Positions 12,385 through 21,617 of a stretch of DNA of 64,000 nucleotides are shown in pieces (positions within the stretch are counted from its first letter, which is position 1; every line of letters begins with the position of its first letter). Source of the DNA: Inia geoffrensis (lineage: Eukaryota > Chordata > Mammalia > Artiodactyla > Iniidae); assembly GCA_036417435.1 (NCBI GenBank), contig CM070900.1:32899496-32963495 (forward strand), written 5' to 3'. A program made the translations under genes and the position numbers. The notes beneath the pieces were generated by a model. That model was not told where the DNA came from, made no database searches, and saw only the letters and a program-made list of their open reading frames with translations.

Positions 12385-12722
12385 TAAATGATATGAGAAT
12401 CCTTTGTACTCTGCCTACCTCTTCAGTCTTATCTCCTGAAAACCTTTCCTTTGCAAATTCAAGGCCAAAGTGAATGCCGAGGTCTCCTGTCTGATCTTTG
12501 ACACATTCTCTTCTCTCTGTCCAGAACAACCTCACTGTCATTCATTTTCTTATTTCTGGATTATTCCTTATTATTATATCTGGTTCATCTTTTTGAATTC
12601 AACTTTGAATGCCACGGTCTCCTCCATGAAGCCCTCTCTGACCCTTCGCACAGACAGACAGGAAGAGAGTTGGTATCCCACCAGAGAGACTCCCCAGAAT
12701 ACTGTATTTACCCTAATCATAA
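12385..12722 (+). repeat. L2 LINE 3' region, left part
   Basis: Typical L2 3' phrases in order: 'cctacctcttcagtcttatc', 'cacggtctcctccatgaagc' and 'ccctctctgacccttcgc'. The match resumes after the LTR at 13194, showing that a single L2 copy was split by a later LTR insertion. Confidence 0.7.
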
Positions 12723-13189
12723 TGTTAAGGGAACCAGTGACCGAAACCACCCACCCTGGCCAGGCACAATAGTAATCACTTGTATGAGTTATCTTACAGC
12801 AGGAGGTCAAACAAGCTACCACCAACCAGAAGAATTCGGGAAGGAGAGAGGAGACACCAGTCCATAAGTCCTACCAACCTCCCAGAATCCTTCTCGCTGG
12901 AATCCATCTTGGCTGAGTGATGTGTGCACCACCAGGAAGGACCCCGAGTCAGAATGACTGGCCAGAGGCAACTCAGAAACTAACCCCATTACAATAAAAC
13001 CGAAGACCACGAGCCATGTGGCAGAGCAGTCCTCCTGGGTTCCCTTACCCAGCTGCTCTCTGCCCAGGTGCTCCTTTCCAATAAAGTCTCTTGCTTTGTC
13101 AGCACGTGTGTCTCCTGGGACACTTCATTTCCGAGTGCTAGATAAGAGCCTACTCTTGGGCCCTGGAAGGGGTTCCTCTTCCTGCAACA
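12723..13189 (+). mobile_element. Solo LTR of an ERV1-like element
   Basis: About 467 bp beginning TG (tgttaagggaacc) and ending CA (ttcctcttcctgcaaca). A polyadenylation signal 'aataaag' lies near 13081, followed by a T/G-rich segment. The last part ('cttgggccctggaagggg') is typical of class I ERV LTRs. No internal retroviral sequence adjoins it, so it is a solo LTR left by LTR-LTR recombination. Flanks 'ataa' (12719-12722) and 'acaa' (13190-13193) are a plausible decayed 4-bp target duplication. It sits within L2 sequence. Confidence 0.7.
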
Positions 13190-13193
13190 ACAA

Positions 13194-13340
13194 TATTAAA
13201 TTGGAATTTCTGTTTACTTCTCTATCTCTCCATTAGACTCAAAGATCACTGAATCTGGGAGCTCTCCCATCATCGTGCCTTACAGAGATTCTAACAGACA
13301 TTAGGCACTAAGAAAATACTTATTAAATAAATGAGTGGAT
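13194..13340 (+). repeat. L2 LINE 3' end, right part
   Basis: Continuation of the L2 interrupted by the solo LTR: 'tctgtttacttctctatctc', 'ccattagactcaaagatcac', then the terminal 'aataaatgag'-like tail near 13330. The order continues that of 12385-12722. Confidence 0.6.
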
Positions 13341-13574
13341 ACAGTTGCTGGGGAAGATATTTCTAAATCAGATTCACAGGAATTTAAACATGTACAATGG
13401 AATGAAGAGGACTTTCCAATAATTTTTATCTTCAATAAAGCTTAATAGCATGCAAATATCCTTAATGGTTGGCACCAAAGGTATTAACTGTTTATCACCA
13501 AACGTGTTCCAACTTAAAGCTAGGCTCTATATACGTAAGACAGAATATTGGAGGAGATAAACTTTTGGACACTG

Positions 13575-13990
13575 GAATGTTAAAAAACAAAATTCAAGCA
13601 AGTAAATTTGGAGCTCTAATTGGCTTTATTTAAGGGTTCATGAATTAGGCAGCATCTCATTTAGTAAATAGAAGGGCACTTGAGGGGCTGTGTAAAATGG
13701 AAGGTTTTTTTAAGCAGAAGGAGGGTGGGGCAAGAAGAAAAGAAAGGATTGTGTCAGGCCAAGCCATCATCCTCCGGGTCTTTATCATGCAGATTACCTC
13801 ACCAGTGTTGATCAGGAAATTTCAGATTGACTGTTTCTAGGGTCACTTTTCTGGGAGAGGCTGAAACTACAATAAAGTCTTGGTTTGTTGTTGCTGGGGG
13901 TAAAAGACTCCTTTTTTTTTTTTTTTTTTTTTAACAGGAAGAAAACAAACTCATTCTTTCTAAACCAGATTCCTCCATTTTAGTCTGTTC
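13575..13990 (-). repeat. Possible LTR-like repeat, reverse strand
   Basis: The block 'attggctttatttaagggtt', 'aggcagcatctcatttag' and 'ctgaaactacaataaagtct' resembles a mammalian LTR read backwards, but I cannot name the family. A poly-T run lies at about 13911-13932. No partner LTR or internal retroviral sequence was found beside it. Confidence 0.35.
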
Positions 13991-14329
13991 ACTCTGACAA
14001 ACAGCAAAATTTTAAACACTGTACTTGGGGGGGAAAAAATGCCCTAGATAATAAAAAATATTTGTTCCCAAAATATTAAATGCTATATTAAGTGACTGAA
14101 AAAAAATGGATGCTCCAGGAGAGCAACAATGTTCAGTGGCTCATCACTACAGCATGAGCTCCCACTGTCTTAACCTGACATTTTACATTTTCCCATCTTC
14201 TTTTCTTGTTTTTCTTATTATTCCTTCCTGTACCCTTTCCAATATCCCATGGGAATATTATATATTCCAAGATAAACCATAGTTTTATTTTTATATTTCT
14301 AACTTTCCACATCTTGTAACTTTTTCCAA

Positions 14330-14500
14330 AATACTCTTTCCCTTTCCTGAGCTGGTGAACTTACTCATCAATTCCCAATTCAAATTCTTACCTCCTCTGT
14401 GAAGTCATTTCCATCCCCTGCCAAGGTGAATTAATTCTACTAACTCCATTGTGCCATAGCTGTCTATTTATCTCTATTCAAATACTTTGAGGACTGTTAA
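14330..14500 (+). repeat. L2 LINE fragment
   Basis: Phrases such as 'cctcctctgtgaagtcattt' and 'ttgtgccatagctgtctatt' follow the L2 3' order. Boundaries are approximate. Another L2-tail-like phrase ('cttgaagacaggaatccttt') lies at about 14675-14694. Confidence 0.5.
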
Positions 14501-14804
14501 TTTCATAGACTGTCAATAGGTCATACGGGAACAAAGGGTTTCCATTTTCAGTAATTATGAAATATTGGGCTAAAGATGTACCATTTCTGTAGCATTTCTG
14601 AGTTCTTTATGCACTGTAAAACTTAAAAAGATATTATGGTTTAATGTATTTTTCAAATTTATGTAGTCATGAAATTCTTGAAGACAGGAATCCTTTTCTT
14701 TACAAAATAATATGTAGGGCTAGTGTTTCCAAAATATTTGAGGAAATGTGGCTTATTTTGTTGTTATCTACATGTCAGTCCCCACAAAGAGTCTGTATGC
14801 TCAT

Positions 14805-15470
14805 TGTGAACAGTGAAATAAAATGGAGTCGCTTATGTCAAGGGGTTTTAAAATGGAGCCAAGAGGCCATTAAGGAAGTAGGCCTTTCACATCCTCACAG
14901 AGTAAAACATGAACTTTTGAAAAGGACCAAACCACGAGTATTCCAAATATTCTGAGGACTCCACAAGAATACCTACAACTTGTTCCAGGAAGGGACTTTT
15001 GTTTAGTGATAGTCTTAGCAACCAGTAATGTTTGATCAAGACTAGCTTTCTGTCACCAACACCAATCAAAATTCTCTGTTAAGGGCTTCCCTGGTGGCGC
15101 AGTGGTTGAGAGTCCACCTGCCGATGCAGGGGACACAGGTTCGTGCCCTGGTCCGGGAAGATGCTGCATGCCGTGGAGCGGCTGGGCCTGTGAGCCATGG
15201 TCGCTGAGCCGGTACGTCCGGAGCCTGTGCTCCACAATGGGAGAGGCTACAATGGTGAGAGGCCCGCGTACAGCAAAAAAAAAAAAAAATTCTCTGTTAA
15301 GAGAATTATGCAAACATTCCCTTTTTTGTCTTAAAAAATCCCTGACTTTTACTCCCTAGCGGAACACTATTTGGGTTGCTACCCAAATCTGTGTACCCCA
15401 CATTGCAATTCATTGATGACAAATAAATGATTTTGCTTGATTGTTGCCTCTTAACATTTTTAGTTTGACA
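14805..15470 (+). repeat. ERV 5' LTR (contains a SINE)
   Basis: Starts 'tgtgaacagtgaaataaaat' and ends 'tagtttgaca'. Without the 202-bp SINE and its duplicated 16-bp target it is about 448 bp, close to the 416-bp 3' LTR. A possible TATA-like 'cttaaaaaatccc' lies near 15331 and a polyadenylation signal 'aaataaatg' near 15421. In the first ~80 bases of clear alignment I count about eight differences from the 3' LTR. Confidence 0.85.
15084..15285 (+). mobile_element. CHR SINE inside the ERV 5' LTR
   Basis: GC-rich class copy from 'ggcttccctggtggcgcagt' to 'gaggcccgcgtacagc' plus poly-A. The LTR sequence 'aaaattctctgttaag' is duplicated exactly at 15068-15083 and 15286-15301. The corresponding point in the 3' LTR (about 21472) has no SINE, which shows insertion after ERV integration. 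Confidence 0.95.
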
Positions 15471-15474
15471 TAAC

Positions 15475-15492
15475 TGGTGTCATAAGTGAGAT
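15475..15492 (+). promoter_or_regulatory. ERV primer-binding site, leucine tRNA type
   Basis: Four bases after the 5' LTR end lies 'tggtgtcataagtgagat'. By recalled tRNA 3' ends this best fits tRNA-Leu with two mismatches. It would have primed minus-strand synthesis. It is unlike the Pro, Glu, His, Phe or Arg sites common in class I ERVs. Confidence 0.65.
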
Positions 15493-15769
15493 CTCAAGAC
15501 ACCTCACTGCCATAGGACCAGCATCACCTGGAACCAGATGTGGTACCCACCTGAGCCTTTTGTGCATACCACTTCCACAAACCACCATCTCCTTCAACTG
15601 AGAGTCCTCTTAGGCTCTGGCCTCCCTCCTTTGGTTGAGGTTCTTTGGGATCAGGTGGGCAATTGTCCTGGGAGATGATCGTCTTGTGGTGCTGCCTCAT
15701 GGCTACATCCCTATGGTGTGTTCTCAAATTTTTTTTTTTTTTTTTGGATCCTCCTGTAATTATGCGATT

Positions 15770-17280
15770 GTTTTTTCCTAAATCCTCCCAAGAGGATTAT
15801 CCTCCCTTAGGGAGGTCAGCTGGTTTTATGTTTAAAAACAATGGTCCTTTATCTTGTAAATTTATATTTCAATGGACCAATAACACCAAGGATGACTTAT
15901 AATTACAATGGCCTTAATGGAGTTTTTTTGAAGTCCCCAAACTTGTTTTCCTCCACAATAAACTTAAAAATCGTAGAACTAAACAAACTGAATGGAATGC
16001 TTGCTTTAATTTGGTATTTAGAAGCCTCTAAATGAGTCTATGAATCCAAAATCACTTCCCTCCAATACATAAATTCTAAACTCTCCGAAAAGACTTCTCA
16101 ATTACATAAGACTCATAACACTTCTCTGTCACCTCCTTCTGCTATTCAAGGCTGTACTCTACCCTCCACCTCTCTTCCTTCTCTTTACCCTTCTTTTGCT
16201 GAATTTCCTTTGTAACCTCAAGACCCTGAAGGCCCCCTCAATCCTCCAGCCCCAACCTTTTCCACTCAACTGGTTTAAATTCATCCCTTTAAATTAAGAC
16301 CTAATATTGAATAATAAAGGCGCCCCTTGAAATGTAGATTATACACCTTGGACTAAGGCAGAATTACAAATTATAGCCAAGGAATTTCCCAAGATTACTC
16401 ACTCTTTGGCAGAGGAATTTAACATTGTCATTTAAACCTATGAACCTGGGTTTTCCTATTTCTGTCAACTAATTTACATGCTCATGGGATAAGGTCAGGC
16501 CACCATCTGATGGAAATCTTCAATAAACCATGTCAAATGATCGGTCTAAAGCACCAAGAAGAACAAAAGCCTTACATGAAGCCATCCCTCTGTCCCTCCC
16601 AAAACCTGTTGATGGGAATAAAATCCAAGAATGCACTCAAAGGACTAGTGAACCTGTGCATGACTATTTTAACAGACTTGAAATTGCTTTTAAGGAAAAC
16701 TTTGGATGCCCTTTAGACACAGAATCTACTAGAGCAGTGGTCCCCACCCTTTTGGCACCAGGAACGGTTTTGTGGAAGACAATTTTTCCATAGGGGGGGC
16801 AGGGCGGGGAGGGAAGATGGTTCAGGGGGTAATGGGAGCAATGGGGAGTGGCAGACGAAGCTTCGCTGGGTCACCCGCTGCCCACCTCCTGCTGTGCGGC
16901 CCAGTTCCTAACAGGCCATGGACTCGCAGTCCACAGCCCGGGGGTTGGAGACCCCTATACTAGAGGTCTTTTAACTCTATGTTCATAAATGGCCTAGATG
17001 AAGATCTTGCACTTCTAGTAAAGTGAGCTCAAATTAATTGGGAAACTATGGCAACTCCTGATTTGGTTAAACTGGCCAAACAATTGGTGCAAACCATACA
17101 AAAATCAAATAAATGAAAGGCCACTAAAATCATGAATTTCCAGCTTCAACAGCCATCAGCCTCCCCCAAACTCCTTGGCAAACTAAATCAAAGCCTCCAA
17201 ACTCTAAAAAGGTTTGCCATTATTTACAAAAAAACTGGTCATTGGAAAAAGGATTGTCTTAACCTAAAACACTTTTAAAC
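15770..17280 (+). pseudogene. ERV gag remnant
   Basis: Degenerate gag in shifting frames. The region around 16340-16520 encodes a recognisable start of capsid (a tyrosine-threonine-proline-tryptophan stretch followed by a helical segment). The 16600-16730 segment continues capsid ('HDYFNRLEIAFKENFG' is visible in one frame). A decayed zinc knuckle lies at about 17214-17262: the Gly-His-Trp and final Cys (HX4C spacing) are present, but the first two cysteines are replaced by Ala and Tyr in the best frame. Several in-frame stops and a hAT insertion at 16735-16957 break it. Matrix is not clearly identifiable upstream; a poly-T run lies at about 15727-15745. Confidence 0.7.
16735..16957 (+). mobile_element. 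MER1-like hAT (Charlie group) non-autonomous transposon
   Basis: Begins 'cagtggtccccaccctttt' and ends 'gcccgggggttggagaccc', the terminal inverted sequences of the MER1 family. Only about 223 bp remain, so it is an internally deleted copy. An exact 8-bp duplication 'tactagag' at 16727-16734 and 16958-16965 fits hAT target-site size and shows insertion into the ERV gag. Confidence 0.88.
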
Positions 17281-17349
17281 AATCCTCCAATGTTAAGTCT
17301 TTGGCTCCTCCATGGATTAAAGCTCCTTCAAAGACAATTAAGGAGTTTT

Positions 17350-17700
17350 TCTGATCTTTCCCTTACTCAGCTGGGTGAAACTTCCCTTATGATCAGAAAC
17401 AAGGTCATTACTGTCTTAATCAATATAGAGCCACACTTTCCATGCTCAACCTCACCAAACTCAAACAACTCCTTCCTCAGAGTACTGAAAACATTCAAAT
17501 AGTGGAAGTATCTAATAAAACCCTTACAGTTTACAAATCCCTACCTTTACCCTTCCAACAGGGCCCCCTTCAGGACAACCATTCCTTCCTATTGATCAAT
17601 TTTATTCCTGTCAACTAACTAGGATGAGACTTTTTAGAAAAATACCATGCTGCCATCTTTTTTTCTCAAAAGGGAGAAATAATTCTGGAACTCAACTTAG
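17350..17700 (+). pseudogene. ERV protease remnant
   Basis: Lies between the zinc knuckle and RT, the usual place for an aspartic protease. The stretch at about 17400-17450 aligns with the protease active-site region, but the catalytic Asp-Thr-Gly-Ala is not present (the frame reads Asn-Ile-Glu-Pro). The downstream segment around 17630-17700 matches the conserved C-terminal part ahead of RT. Stops and frameshifts are present. The identification rests on position and partial resemblance. Confidence 0.45.
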
Positions 17701-17889
17701 CCTCCATTTCACCTGGCACTACTGAAGACCTTTTAATGTCCTTAACAGTTTTGAACCTTAAACCAACTAAGGAAAATAATGAGAGCTTAACCCTCTTCGA
17801 GCAAGTTCCTGAAAAGCTTTGGTCAAAAATCCACCACAGATATCTGGTGAGTTCACTCAGCACTCCTGATAATAATTCAAATAAATCCA

Positions 17890-18790
17890 AGTAAGCTTCT
17901 CCCCAACATCAGATGCTTTTGACCATCTGACCCTTGCAGGAATTAAACTAATTATAAAAGAATATAAGGCCCACGGTCTTCTAATCCCTTGCACTAGCCC
18001 TTGTAACACATCCATCTTCCTTGTTTAAAAAAAAAGAACCAAAAAACCTTGGATGAGAATGGAGATTTACCCAGGACTTCAGAGCCATTAATAACATTGT
18101 CATTTGTCAATATCCAATTGGCCCTAACCCCCACACTCTCCTAACTTCCCTTCATATGGAAAGCAAATTCTTTACTGTAATTGATCTTTGCAGCACCTTC
18201 TTCAGTCTTCCTGTAGATCCTGAAAGTCAATTTTTGTTTTCCTTTACTTGGAAAGGACAACAATTTACTTGGACTGTCAAGTCACAAAGCTATACAGAGT
18301 CCATCCTACTTTTCACAGATTTTAAAAGTCAGACTTGGCAGATGTTACTTTCCCATAAGAATCAGCCCCTGGCAGTATGTTGATGACCTCCTCCTCTGCT
18401 CTCCTTCCAAGCATGGAAGCATGTGAATGGGACAGTATTCACCTCCTCGAGCTACTAACAGCCAAAGGCCATAAGGTCTCCAAGGAGACACTTCAATTTG
18501 TCTGAACTCAAGTTAAATATGTGGGACATTTAATTTCAGATCAGGGACTCCTTCTGGACCCTGAGAAATTGCAAAGCATTTTAAACTTCCCGCAACCACA
18601 AACTAAAAGACAACTGAGAGGATTTTTAGGGCTGGTAGAATATCATAGAAATTGGATACCTAATTTTTCCTTAGTAGTTCAACCCCTCTATGCCTTGCTA
18701 AAATCTGATAAATCAAACCCTATAGAATGGGGAAAGAATGTTCATGCACCTCCTGCCAATTAAAAGAAAGGTTCCTCAGCCTACCTACAT
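17890..18790 (+). pseudogene. ERV reverse transcriptase remnant (pol)
   Basis: Retroviral RT fingers and palm: an Arg-Ala-Ile-Asn segment at about 18080-18095, the first catalytic Asp in 'VIDLCSTFFSLPV' (about 18178-18216), and the YVDD box at 18376-18387. The connection region follows in one open frame at 18521-18763 ('LRGFLGLVEYHRNWIPNFS'), strongly class I (gammaretrovirus-like). Frameshifts separate these blocks and some conserved sequence between the first Asp and YVDD is altered. No function is expected. Confidence 0.85.
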
Positions 18791-19239
18791 TATTAGGACA
18801 CCCTAATTATCAACTTCCTTTCTTCCTTTTCATGCGTGAAAAGGAAGGAAATGCCTTGGGGTCCTTACCTAGAAATATCGAGATCAGCACTGACTCTTTG
18901 GATATTACAGCCAACAACTAGACCCAGTAGTCAAAGAACTTCCTCCTTGCATGAGAGCCAGTTCAGCCACAGCAGCCCTTGCCAAATCAAGAGAAGAGAT
19001 GGGCTTCTCCTCGCCATTTACGTTGTTCATGCAGTCGAAGCTTTATTAAAATTCCCATCACATTCAACATATTTCTACAAGCCAACTCACCTCTCTCTCA
19101 TGAAATCCTTTTGCTAACTTCTCCCACGTTACACTCCAGCTGTAGCAGTTTTAAGCCTCCACCTCTCCTTCCTCTGCCTTCTGACAAGACACCTCATGAC
19201 TGTTTAACTTTGACTGACCAACTACTGACATTGAAAGAT

Positions 19240-19683
19240 GACTTTCAGGAAACTTCTATTATGAATGCCATACTTTCATGGTTTACTGATGGTTCCTATT
19301 TAAGAAATGATGAAGGAAAATATTGCACTGGGTATATTATTATAACTCCTTTTGAGGTGGCTAAAGCATCTCTGCTGCTGACAGCCACTTGAGCTCAACA
19401 AGCTGAACTATAGGCTTTGACTAGAGCTTGGACTTCAGCAAAAGGTAAAACTGCAAACATTTATACAGACAATCATTATGCCTTTGGGGTCCTTCGTGAT
19501 TTTAGTATGCTCTGGAATCCGGGAAAATTTCTAACCTCTGGAAAATCTCAAATTAAGAATGGATCCTTCATTAATGAATTACTAGATTCAATCTAACTTC
19601 CATCTGCCTTGACCACTGTCAAATTTCCTGGACATTCAAAATTAGACTCAGAAGAAGGTGAAGGCAACAATTTGGCTGATTAA
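19240..19683 (+). pseudogene. ERV RNase H remnant (pol)
   Basis: Recognised by the order of its acidic residues: 'WFTDGS' at about 19279-19296, a Gln-Ala-Glu-Leu at about 19399-19410, 'YTDN' at about 19461-19472 and a final Asn-Leu-Ala-Asp just before a stop at 19681. All four acidic positions expected of RNase H are therefore visible, although stops interrupt the frame three or more times (for example 19390, 19411 and 19596). It follows the RT connection and precedes integrase, as in class I pol. Confidence 0.8.
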
Positions 19684-19686
19684 CCA

Positions 19687-20150
19687 GTGAAGCCTGCCTT
19701 GAAATCTATCAAAACCAAGGCTCTTATAGCCAACATTAATTACCTCCTGACGGAAGATCTAAAATTCATTATTAAGGATGACCAATCTATGGCACCTCAC
19801 AAGGAAAATCTTTATTGGGCTGACGATGGTTACAGTTTCAATCCACTGAACAATTTACGGTCTGGCCCAAATAAGAAACTTGTCTTGCCAGAGTCCATAA
19901 AATGACCCTCATGGAAATGGCTCATCAGATGACCCACTGGGCAGTTGATAAACTTGTAAGTTTCACAAAACAATAGATGGGGATATATTTCTAGGGCTGC
20001 TCAAGAGGCACGATTGGTTTGTACTGTATGTCTTAAATACAATCCAGGGAAGGCTATCCACACAGCTCCTGGACATTTTGACTTACCTAAAGGACCTTCT
20101 AAAGTATGGCAAATGGATATTATCCAGCTGCCCTTCTTGGCTGGAACATA
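19687..20150 (+). pseudogene. ERV integrase remnant, truncated (pol)
   Basis: The N-terminal zinc-binding domain is partly visible: a His-Gln-Met-Thr-His segment near 19922-19937 and Cys-Thr-Val-Cys near 20018-20030. The catalytic core then begins with 'WQMDIIQLP' at about 20107-20133, whose Asp (20116-20118) is the first of the Asp-Asp-Glu triad. The core stops about 12 codons later, where the sequence switches to env-like coding in another frame. The other two triad residues are absent. Confidence 0.75.
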
Positions 20151-20154
20151 TTCC

Positions 20155-21000
20155 TAAATCCACATCTATCAAAGAAATCATAAATAACTATACTCTTGGT
20201 GATGTACTGTGTACACCTTCTGGTTACACCTTTGTATGTGATTACAGAGGAGAACCATGGGCTTATGAATGTCTAGACAGTTGGCATATGGCTGGACAAT
20301 GTCTTTTGGGTTACCATAGTATTCCATTTCAAGTGTTAAAGAAAAAACCCAAGTAAATAAAACGTGACAACCCTCTTTTCAAACCCCATCTATTCTGCAT
20401 TGATTACCAGTGCCCAATAATTTGTTCGTTGGATTGGTGTGATCCATAATGACCTACTGATAAAAAATTTACCCCTAACTGTAGCTGAATTAGCAAACCC
20501 CACTGCTGGAGCCTTGGCTCAGCAGCAACAATCCTTGGGTTCCGTAGCAAGGAATAACACTCTATCATCTCCTTGCAGAATAAGACAACATCTATGCCAT
20601 AACCAATACCTCCTGCTGTACCTGGATCAATACTTCTGGTGAAATTGAATTAGAACTTGAGCAAATTAGAAAAATACCACAAGATCTCTCCGTTCCAATG
20701 TCTTTTAATGGCACCCTCTGGTTCCCTATTGATGTTTTTAGCTGGCTTCCTTCAGGTAAAGGCAATTGGTTAAGATCAGGATCTAAAATATGATCGGTGA
20801 TAATTTGGGGAATTTTTTCTATATGTACCTGTGTTTAAACTTCTCATACTACTACTTACTCAGTTCTTCTCCAAAACCTCTACAACCACCAAGATTACAG
20901 TCACTCAACAGGTTGAAATGATAAATAAGGCGTATTCATCTAACCTTCCTGGTGGCTTAATGAAGTTCCCAGGCAAGGAAACTACCTAACAACCACTTCC
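20155..21000 (+). pseudogene. ERV env remnant
   Basis: A cysteine- and tryptophan-rich segment in an open frame to 20356 ('YTFVCDYRGEPWAYECLDSW') looks like the C-terminal part of a surface subunit. Downstream, about 20480-20690 looks like the transmembrane ectodomain, with a Gln-rich helix and a Cys-Cys pair near 20605-20615. The first cysteine of the expected CX6CC motif reads as Tyr. A hydrophobic stretch near 20795-20860 could be the old membrane anchor but is interrupted by stops. No signal peptide or most of the surface subunit remains. It cannot produce envelope protein. Confidence 0.7.
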
Positions 21001-21168
21001 TGACTGCTTTCTTTTTGCTCAAATGTGGCCTAACCCTTATGACACTGACTCCTTGAAATAACCATTAGAGATTTAAAAATTACCCCCACGTAGGACATGA
21101 CTTTCAGGAACATGTTCATCCCAGCAACACAGGACTAAGCTAATCTATGCTTGATCAGCAATGCTTTC

Positions 21169-21197
21169 AGAGAAAGATGCAGATGAAAAAAGCTAGA
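21169..21197 (+). other. Possible ERV polypurine tract
   Basis: A purine-rich stretch ('agagaaagatgcagatgaaa') ends close to the 3' LTR start. It holds the position of the plus-strand primer but is interrupted by pyrimidines, so it is either decayed or lies slightly elsewhere. Confidence 0.35.
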
Positions 21198-21613
21198 CGT
21201 GAAAGATGAAATAAAATTAAGTCACTTATGTCAAGGGTTTTAAAATAGAGCTAGGAGGCCATTTAGAAGTGGGCCTTTCACATCCTCACAGGGTGAAACA
21301 TGAACTTTTGAACTGGGCTAAACCACAAATATTCCAAATATTCCAAGAACTCCACAAGAATACCTGCAACTTGCTCCAGGTACAGAATTCTGCTTAGGGA
21401 TAGCCTTAGCAACCAATCATGTTTAGCCAAGACTAGCTTTCTGCCACCAATACCAATCAAAATTCTTTGTAAGCCAAGCATGTGAACAGTCCCGTTTTTG
21501 TCTTTAAAAGCCCTGACTTTTGTTCCCAAATCTGTGTACTCTGAATTGCAATTCTCTAATCCCAAATAAATGCTTTTGCTTGATTATTGCCTCTTAATAT
21601 TTTTAGATTGACA
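21198..21613 (+). repeat. ERV 3' LTR
   Basis: 416 bp beginning 'cgtgaaagatgaaataaaat', the counterpart of the 5' LTR start, and ending 'ttagattgaca'. It has a TATA-like 'ctttaaaagccc' near 21501 and a polyadenylation signal 'caaataaatg' near 21563. The first base reads C where the 5' LTR has T, a decayed TG end. Confidence 0.85.
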
Positions 21614-21617
21614 TCAT

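Larger units (their letters stand above)
14805..21613 (+). mobile_element. Endogenous retrovirus with two LTRs, gamma-like, degenerate
   Basis: A provirus of about 6.8 kb. The two LTRs share sequence and both end in 'ttgaca'. The 4-bp 'tcat' flanks both sides (14801-14804 and 21614-21617), as expected for gammaretrovirus-like class I ERVs. The internal order is primer site, gag, protease, RT, RNase H, integrase start, env remnant. All reading frames carry stops and frameshifts. It is shorter than a full class I provirus because the rest of integrase and most of the surface-protein region are missing near 20150. Later insertions are a CHR SINE in the 5' LTR and a hAT element in gag. It cannot encode working proteins. 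Confidence 0.88.

Noticed and set aside
13575..13990. Second provirus upstream of 14805
   Set aside because: Only a single LTR-like block is visible, with no internal sequence or partner LTR.
18521..18763. Open pol frame of the ERV as a working gene
   Set aside because: It is bounded by stops and frameshifts within pol; only a fragment of the RT connection remains.
20078..20356. Open 92-codon frame as a domesticated env-like gene
   Set aside because: It begins in out-of-frame integrase sequence and ends before the transmembrane part. It has no signal peptide and no sign of selection that I can judge.
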